Origin: a virus
Virus record (IMG/VR): IMGVR_UViG_3300037847_000505
Coordinates: 1 to 31,250 of that record
Strand: one strand, 5' to 3'
Length of the DNA stretch: 31,250 bases
The notes under the pieces are model-generated. The model had not been told where the DNA came from. It was given only the letters and a program-made list of their open reading frames with translations, and did no database searches. This document shows, in pieces, positions 6,158 to 15,000 of this stretch (the first letter of the stretch is position 1; each line of letters opens with the position of its first letter). Both the position numbers and the translations under genes were made by a program.

Positions 6158-9079
6158 TAATTCTCTTAATGAATTTTGTATATCAACTGGTAATCCAGAA
6201 TACTTTTTCTTTTTAAGTCTACCTTTTTCTTCAAGTTTGTCAAAGTAATAATCTTTAATAAATTTATTCTCTGATTTCCTTAATGGTTCTTCTAACAAAT
6301 CTCTATATAATGAACCTTGTTCTTTATTAGTAGGATAGAATGTCATCTCTTGAAAAGCAGCTGCTCCTAAACCATAAGGTGTTTTAACAGTCATTGGTAC
6401 ATATCTATCATATGTTCTACCTGCCATTTGATTAATAAGTCTTATGTATTGACCCATCATATCGCTTGAACTTAAATCTTTATTTGCTAATCCAAAGTCT
6501 CCAGCAGTAATAAGTATGTTATCTAAGTATTCACTATCAGCATTAATTAATTCTGTTGCTATACCTATATCAAAGATAGTACCAAATGTAGGACCTAACT
6601 TAGAACCAATAAGACCCTTACCATAAAACTCTTTGTTAAGTTTTTCTAATTGTTCTGGGTCATCATAATCAGTAAATAATATATGATATAAATCTTCTAG
6701 TATTTCTTTACCAGTGTGTTCAACAAGTGTTTGATTATATCCTGCTATATAACTAAGAAGAGCAGGTGCTAAGAAATATGCTGTTGATACATTCATCATT
6801 TTATGTACGCCTCTAGCATCTTTTAACCAATTAGAAAAATTATCTTCACCTAATGCAGACAAGTCTCCTTTAAATTCTTTATATATAGAGTAATTTCTTT
6901 CAAGAAATTCCATACCATAATGTTGAAACTGAAACATAAATTGACCAATACCTTCTCTCATATTCTTTGCTTTAGCATATGCATTATAATCAAAATGATT
7001 TAATATAACCATATTCTTTGCATAAGCTCTCATCATATCTCTTCTCATTTTATTTTTAACAGATTGAACAGTTCCTTTACCAGTCTTTTCAACTTGTTCT
7101 TCTGCTAGTTTTGTTAGATATTTTTGAAACTTTGGCTTCTTAGTTAGTTTATGCACTTGAGCAAATGCAATCTCAGCAGTTAATTTTCTATTCTTATTTT
7201 CTACTGCTCTATGCATACCAGAACTCCAATTAGCAAGTTTGCTCATGTTGCTTCCAAATATTTTTACTCCTTTATATAAAAAGTTTTCTTCATCGGAATA
7301 AACTATCTTACCATTCTCATCCATTCTTCTTACTTTGTGAGACCTTGCTGATTCAGGACTTATACCTGATTCTATTAATGCTTCTGATGTCTCCATAAAT
7401 AAGTTTTCTTTTCTTAAAAACTCATCTAAATCTAAACCTAATACATCACTAGCTTTATTTTCTTTTAAATATGCTCTTGAATCTTGAACTGCTCTATATC
7501 CAAATGTTGCATAGTTCATTAAATACTGAGTAGCATTTCTAGCTGCTGACCTTACACTAAATCCTAATTTATTTGTAAACTGATATGATAGTAATGCTTT
7601 TTTTAATTCATGAAGAGAACCAGAATTTTGTATCTCACCATTAACAGAACCATACAAACTATTAATCATATCAACTATTTTAGATGAGTATTCATTTTCT
7701 TTTGTATACATACTCTTAGCTTCTGTTAGTGATTCGATAAAACTTTTCTTAAGAAATGCTTGAGTATTAAATTTATTTACATCATTAATATATGTTTGAA
7801 CTACATCAATAAAATTCATGCTGTAGTCTTTATTCTTATCATCTCTAGCTTTAGCATAACTAGGTAATGCAACTGATATATTATCTATAATATCTTCTAT
7901 TGATTTACCAGTATGTTTCATATCTATACTGGTATCATCTAGTTCATCAAAATGCTTCATCATATTATCCATCATCTGAGCATTTAATTGCCTAGTAAAA
8001 TGAGGAAAGTATCCATCTTCTTTATACTTAGGCATTAACTCGCCTTGCATTTTATCTTTTAATTCTTTTAACTTAGTTATGCTTGTAGCAAATCCTTTTC
8101 TATTCTCTAATTTTTTTATGTGTACATCTATCTTAGCATTAATACCTGCTCTAAGAACTGAATAAGAATCAGTCATTAAATTATTATAATCAATTAATGA
8201 TTGAGTTATATCTTCTGGCATATTTAATTGTCTAAAATATTTTAAAGATTCATCATCTGTAAGTCTTACTAATTTTGTACCATTGTCGTATTCTTTAATT
8301 CTTTCTCTAGCTTCTTTTATTACTTTTCTTTCTTTACGTTTAATACCTTTAAGGTCTTGCAGACTTCCATCTTCATTTATTCTAGCAATAATTCTTTCAT
8401 CATTATACTTTGCTAATATTGCTTTTGGCATTTTAGTTTCAATAATATCTATAAATTCTGTAAATGTTTTAACAGAACCATCTCTCTCAAACTTTGTTAA
8501 TATTTCATACTTTTCATCTATATCTTTTTGAACACCACTATCTAATGCTTTAATATAATCTAATTCTAATTGTCTATGTTTTTTTAATGATGCATTTAAT
8601 CTTCTTTCGCTAAATATACCACCAACATCTGAAGAACCTCTTAATCCATCTATTATTTTTTTAAATTTAAGATTTAAATCGCTACTTCTTTTTTTATCAC
8701 TATCTACTACTTCTCTGATTGATTTAATAGTTTTAGCAAGAACAGGGTCTCTTTTACCAAGTACAGTTCCCACCATAAATCCTTCAGCAACTTCAAACTC
8801 ACTAAACTTACCACTATCAACTCTCTTAGCATAACTATATAAATCTTTTATAAATGCATTTATGTTGCCTCTAGTTAAAAATGCTCCACCTTGAGCATCA
8901 CTAAGTAATACTGCATAATCCATTGGTATATGAAATCTAGATTCAAACATTGACATCGCTGCTTGATAAGGAGCTTGTATATTCTTATTTACTATTTCAG
9001 TATCTGCCCATTTACTAATAGAGTTCCAAAGTTTTAATGCTTTCTTATTATTTATATTATCGCAACTTACTACTGACAT
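6137..9079 (-). CDS. large putative ejected virion protein (980 aa)
   Basis: A 980-residue protein, mostly helical and charged, probably an internal virion/ejection protein that enters the host with the DNA. The C-terminal half has features of large polyvalent phage proteins: a VRSAARNATQYLMNYA segment, a GQFMFQFQHYGMEFLERNY segment, and hydrophobic stretches (AYFLAPALLSYIAG; LIGSKLGPTFGTIFDIG) that could insert in membranes. No catalytic motif was recognised. It is the last gene of the late block and starts inside the end of the 2909-residue gene (10-base overlap). The ATG is preceded by GGGAGAG about 8 bases away, so independent initiation is possible. A TTTAAAA slippery heptamer at the overlap could instead fuse the two by a -1 shift. 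Confidence 0.7.
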   Translation of the reverse strand: MSVVSCDNINNKKALKLWNSISKWADTEIVNKNIQAPYQAAMSMFESRFHIPMDYAVLLSDAQGGAFLTRGNINAFIKDLYSYAKRVDSGKFSEFEVAEGFMVGTVLGKRDPVLAKTIKSIREVVDSDKKRSSDLNLKFKKIIDGLRGSSDVGGIFSERRLNASLKKHRQLELDYIKALDSGVQKDIDEKYEILTKFERDGSVKTFTEFIDIIETKMPKAILAKYNDERIIARINEDGSLQDLKGIKRKERKVIKEARERIKEYDNGTKLVRLTDDESLKYFRQLNMPEDITQSLIDYNNLMTDSYSVLRAGINAKIDVHIKKLENRKGFATSITKLKELKDKMQGELMPKYKEDGYFPHFTRQLNAQMMDNMMKHFDELDDTSIDMKHTGKSIEDIIDNISVALPSYAKARDDKNKDYSMNFIDVVQTYINDVNKFNTQAFLKKSFIESLTEAKSMYTKENEYSSKIVDMINSLYGSVNGEIQNSGSLHELKKALLSYQFTNKLGFSVRSAARNATQYLMNYATFGYRAVQDSRAYLKENKASDVLGLDLDEFLRKENLFMETSEALIESGISPESARSHKVRRMDENGKIVYSDEENFLYKGVKIFGSNMSKLANWSSGMHRAVENKNRKLTAEIAFAQVHKLTKKPKFQKYLTKLAEEQVEKTGKGTVQSVKNKMRRDMMRAYAKNMVILNHFDYNAYAKAKNMREGIGQFMFQFQHYGMEFLERNYSIYKEFKGDLSALGEDNFSNWLKDARGVHKMMNVSTAYFLAPALLSYIAGYNQTLVEHTGKEILEDLYHILFTDYDDPEQLEKLNKEFYGKGLIGSKLGPTFGTIFDIGIATELINADSEYLDNILITAGDFGLANKDLSSSDMMGQYIRLINQMAGRTYDRYVPMTVKTPYGLGAAAFQEMTFYPTNKEQGSLYRDLLEEPLRKSENKFIKDYYFDKLEEKGRLKKKKYSGLPVDIQNSLRELERAGKR

Positions 9080-12000
9080 TTTAAATACTCTCCCATCTTA
9101 TTAAATACTTCATATCCACTATCTTTTAATGGATTCTGTCTCGCTGCCGTATGTAATGCATTATTTGCTTCACTAACTACCTTTAACATATTTATTGCTT
9201 TATTAGGAGACTTAGCCTGCTTTGGTTCATACTTTAAAAACTCCATGTGAGCATACATAGGATTGTTTTTTATATTATCAGGTAACATATTATCACCTGC
9301 TATATTATATATATCTTTTCTCATCATATCTAAAAAGTCTTTATCTAATGACATTCTTAAATGAGCATATTTAATTGGATTTAAATAATCTTGTCTAGCA
9401 GAAAACTCTTCTAAGTCATTTAATCTTTGTAAAAAATCTTGGTATTTTTCTGCATTTGCATCTGGAATTAAGTCTGCATAATCAGAGTACATTCTCATAA
9501 CAGATTTATTAATTGTTGATAATGGATTGTTTGGAAGCATTTCTTTAGTCCAACTAAAATCACTAGAGTTTTCATTTAATCTCATTCTAGTATTCTTATC
9601 AAACCCCATTATTCCAAATCTTTCATGGTTTAAATTATTAAAATCTATTAATGATGTATCTTTATTAAAGAATATTCTGTAATGATTATTGCCTTCCATA
9701 ATTGATTTCAATACAAATTCAGATACTTTCTGTCCTCTTTGTTTTACAGATTCATCTTTAGCAAATTCAATATTACCTCTTGCAAACCCTGTAAGTAATT
9801 GTATTCCCTGTTTATATCTAGCAGTTTCTTTGTATGGAATAGATATTGGCCTATTATTAAATACTCCTATATCATCTTTGTTTCTTCTAGGTTCCATGTA
9901 TGCATAAAGAAAATTTAACTTATGTTTTTCAACCATTTTAGTTAAGTATTGATTTCTTAAATCTGAAATTGTTGATATGTTAGGTCTATATTCTCTAATC
10001 ATTTTCATTAAGTCTTCATTATCAACTAATGTTCTATCTTTAAATGCTAATACTTCATCTATTAATGCGCCTTTACCATACTCTAGTCTATTAAAATCAA
10101 GTATAGTCTTCATGTCTTTTCTAGCTTCATCACCCAATGTATCATACCAACTATCATAGTTCATACCATAACCAAATCCTCTTAGTAAGGAATCCATTGT
10201 ATTTGCATGAACAACGCTATCTACTAAATCAGAATTAGATTCTATAGATACATAGTTTTTATACTTTAAATCTTTTGTATGTAATTTATTTTTTGGAACT
10301 TTATATTGATTTTGTAACTTATCTTTCATCTTATTAATTACCCAATCAATACTTTTTACTTTAGATTGTTTCCATTTTTCTGGATACTTACTTCTTCTAA
10401 TATAATTTTTGTTTTTATCTAATCTTTTTATAGTAGCAATGATGCTATTAAATTGTTGAGTATCACTTTTAATACCTTTAGTTAATCTATCCAATGAAGA
10501 TTCAAAATCATCTAATTCTGCTTGAGACATTTCCTGTGTTTCTATAGTAGTGTTTCCATCATCGTCAGTCTTTATTTGACCAGGCTCTATAGCAATTAAA
10601 GATTTAAACCAATTATCCATTACCATATGATTAGCTGTCGTCATATGATATTCTCTTTTATTATCTAAAAATTCTTTATCTGCTATTTTTACTGCAATTC
10701 TATCTAAATAATTACCGCCCTGACCTTGAGCAATATTCTGTATCCTACTTTTAGTCTTATTAAAGAAGTCATTTTCTGGATTAATTAAATCATCTAAATA
10801 TTTACTATTTGCTTTATCTAAATCTTTTCTCTTCCAAGACTTAGGAAAGAAGTGTCTATTTAATGACTTATATATATCTTCATGAAACTCTTTAAATGCT
10901 TTACTACCGATAGCCATATCATAAAAACTTGTTTTTCTTTTCTGTCCACCTTCGTAAGTATCATCTCCAAAAGAAGCTAGTAATTTATTTTGTTGATTTA
11001 AAAATTCTTTAATAACTAGTTTATCTGCTTCATTCAAAGCTACTTCTCTATATATACCATCACTATCTAGCTTAAACCTTTGAAAGATTCTTATTCTTCT
11101 TCCATCTCCATTTCTACCCCTAGCATATATTTCTCTAGAATCTTGCGCATCTGCATTCTTAGGACTTAATGAGTTATCTAAATCAGGAAATAAAAATTTA
11201 TCAGACCATTCATATAAATTATTACCAAGTTTCTTATTAAATTTGTTTGCTCCATCAATAACATATTGAACTTCTAAAGCAGCCCTTTGAAAGTAAGAAA
11301 GTGATTCTGTATCCATTGTAATTATTTCAGTATTATTACCATCGTTATCTTTACCTGCTTCATATAAAACTCCAGGTCCTACTAATTCACCATTGACATT
11401 TTGCCTTATTATATTTCTCCACTTTCTATCATTTAATTTGTTTATCTTATCTTGTTCTGATTCATATGTTAAATGACTTATATCAGTTAAGTTTTGTAAA
11501 TAATTAAGTTTTCTATGTGTTTTTTGTACAATACCTATTCCTTTTTTAAATGCTATAGCGTTACCTATTTTAGACAGAACTGTATTTCTTGATGTAGTTG
11601 CATCTAAAGCAAATGTAAACTCTGAGCCTTCTTGAAGTTTAGATATATCAACACCTTGAACAAAGTGAGCATCGTTTCTTTTTATATAATCAAACATATA
11701 ATCACTATGTGCAAAAAAGTAATCTACTTTATCAGCATCGTAATCACCTTCATATATATTAGCAATATCATAACTATTTATCTCTACTGCTAGTCCAGTA
11801 TCTTTATCTAAAAATCCTTTCAGTCCCAGTAAAGTAATATCATTAGGTCTTGTTCTTGGGTTTCTTCTAGATATGATTCCTAATTGGTATCTACTTTTAA
11901 TACCTTCTTTATTTAAATCTTTATTATACTTTAATAAAACTCCATGAATAGCTTCTAATGTCATTGCATTATCAAATTGTTTGTCAAACTCTTTATCAAA

Positions 12001-15000
12001 CTCTTTGTTATTATATTGCTCTATCTTTTTTAAATCTTGTTTAAACTCTTCAATAGTAAATACTGCTTCGTTATTTACAATACGTATTTTCTTTCTACCT
12101 AACTTAGTTAAATCAGATTCTCTTTCTGCATCAGGCAGCATTATTTCACCCCTGAGAATCATCTTTCTATCTTTATTAAATAAAGTTGGTAGTAATCTGG
12201 TTTTTAATTTTCCACCTTGATGAGCTCCAGCAGTTTGTACAAGAGGTCCTTGACCACCATATCTAAAAGCATCTTGTTTGTCTTGCGAATATACATGATT
12301 TACTATTGCTCTTCTATTGCTAAATATATTATCAATATATACTTTAGATAAATACTTGTTTACTTGAGCAGAACTATAATCATTAGGGTTAGCACTTCTA
12401 TCTAATTGTAAAAAGTATACAAAGTTACTAAGATTTTTTAATGCTCCATCTTCTGCATCGTCAGGTATATTACCTTTGTTTAATTGCTCTAACATAAAAC
12501 TTCTTAACTTAAATGAATCTGATTTAATATTATCCATATAAGTAAGACTAGCATCTAGTTCATCTACCATCTCTCTAAAAGCTGCTTCATGTTCTCTTCT
12601 ATTCATATAGTTATAATCTGCATCTGATTCACTAGCAGATATTCTAACAGCTTCTTTTTCTGGTCTTAATCCTATACCATCTAAATCTATTTCTTTTACA
12701 AGATTTGAATATGTTTGACCACTTTTTTGACCAATTTGAAAATCATTTAATTCACTCCATCTAGTATCTCTTATAATAGATATATCTGTTCCTTCTTTAT
12801 CTGCCTTAACATCATATGCTTTAGCTCCACTTTTAGTAAGTAGAACATCAACAGGATTATTTTTAAAAAACTTACTTAAGGAAGGACTGTAAACAAATAA
12901 TGTTTTACCATATAATAATGTTTTACCTTCGCCTTGAGATGATATAACAGGTTTTATTGGACTTTTAGAGTTAGGACTATGACCCATAATAGTATGCATT
13001 TCCATCATCATATCTTTAGATAAAAATGATATACTATCAAAAGCTGAAACATCTGCGTGAGCTTCACCTATAGTATGCTTTGTACTAAAATTTTCTAACT
13101 CAGGATATTGGTCTTTGTATTCTGTAATAACATCATCTATTAAAGTAGACATTGTTTCAGTACCTTCGTCATCCCATACTGCTATTCTATATTTACCTTT
13201 ATGTTTTTCTAATCTATTTTTTAATACTTGTGTAGATTTTTTATCACCATTTTTTACTATTTCTTTTGCATCTATTAATGCTTCGTAAAATGTTTTATCT
13301 GACCTAATAAAGTTTTTAGTTGTAGCAAGTTTCATTCTTTTAAGATATGTATCTACATTCTTTGCTGAATTTTCATTTAATACTCTGTAAAATACTTCAT
13401 TGTCTTTACTTCTATACGCTGCTTCATAAATTAAAAACCTAGTAGCTAACTCAATATTTTCACCTGTGTAATCGTAATCTTGTTTTGCATTTTTAAATTC
13501 TTTTACAAGTTTCTTTACTTGTCTTTTAACATTTGCATTATCTATTTTTGAAATATGGTCTTTACTAAACCTTATAAAATCTTGAGCAATCTTAGATGAA
13601 CTACTTCTGTCTATAACTATGCTATCTAATCCATCAAATATATCTAACTTAAGCATTCCTCCTTTATTGCCTTTATCAGCAATTTGTATATTGTCTTGAG
13701 ATAGAGCGCTTAAATTTTTATTAAGTAAATTATTACCTAAATAGTTTTGTACTTGACCTCGTAAGAATAATATGTGTGATTTTTGATTATCACTTAATCC
13801 TTGTGTGCTTAATATATTATATGACTTTTCTGTTACATATCTACCAAACTCTGTATATACTACATTGTTATCAAATATACCATAATCAAGACCAAGAGAT
13901 TCTAATTTATCAAATATAGGATTACCTTGCATTACTTCCCTAGAAGTAGCATCATCATTATAAATTACTTCACCATTAACAATAGATACTTTCTTAACAG
14001 ATTTTCTTTTTAATACACCTCTTACTACTTGTGTTAAATCTTGTATTACTTTATCTTGGTCTTTACCATCCATGTCATCAAACTTAATATCATCTTTTAC
14101 AAGAGTTTTTGCAACATTAATTAAGTTTGCTTTAGGAACTTTATTACCTAAGTCATCTAAAATAAAATCTAATCCTTTTAAATGGTCAGATTTCCATTCA
14201 GAACTTTGGTCTCTATAATCTATAAAATCTCCTTCTCCATCTATGACTTCATTAAAAAATTTATATTTTCTAAAAAATTCATCAACGCCCATTGAAGGAG
14301 TTACATCTTCATCTAATGCTTTTTCTTGATACCTAAGTTTAATTTTCTCTCTTTCTTTTATTTCATTTTCAACATAATGATTAACACCTTGACCATCTAA
14401 ATTATCTATAATAGGATTTAATGCTTCTTTAAAATCTTTACTAATATCTGATTGTAAATCTAATATCTTTTGTCTTTCTTCTTCTGTCTTTGCTTCACCT
14501 AATTCATTATTTAATTTTTCAATTGTAAACTTTTTGTTTACTTCTAAATTACCATCAGCATTTCTATCAATAATACCCTGTCTTTTTAACATAGAAAGTA
14601 TTCTTATCTGCCCTCTCTTACCAAATACTTGCATATATGCTAACATTCTATTCTTAGGACTTTCTAATCCACTATTTGTTAATGCTCTAAATAGGTTTTC
14701 CATACCCATATTTTCATTAGCTGTTGCAACATTATAAATAGAATCATATAAAAATTTTACTTCTTCTACTTGAACCCCAGTTAATACTCTTACTTTATCT
14801 GATATATTAACAACTCCAGATTCTTTATCTAACTCGTTAATTTTTTTATTATATTCATTCTGAAAGTCTCTATCTTCAGGAGCATCTATTTTATTTAATG
14901 TAAATCCTCTTAATCCACCTTCTCCTAATAAACCTCTTTCACTAAGTAATGAATTACCTGATTGTTGTACAATAAAATCTATGTCAGCTTGAGATGCAAC

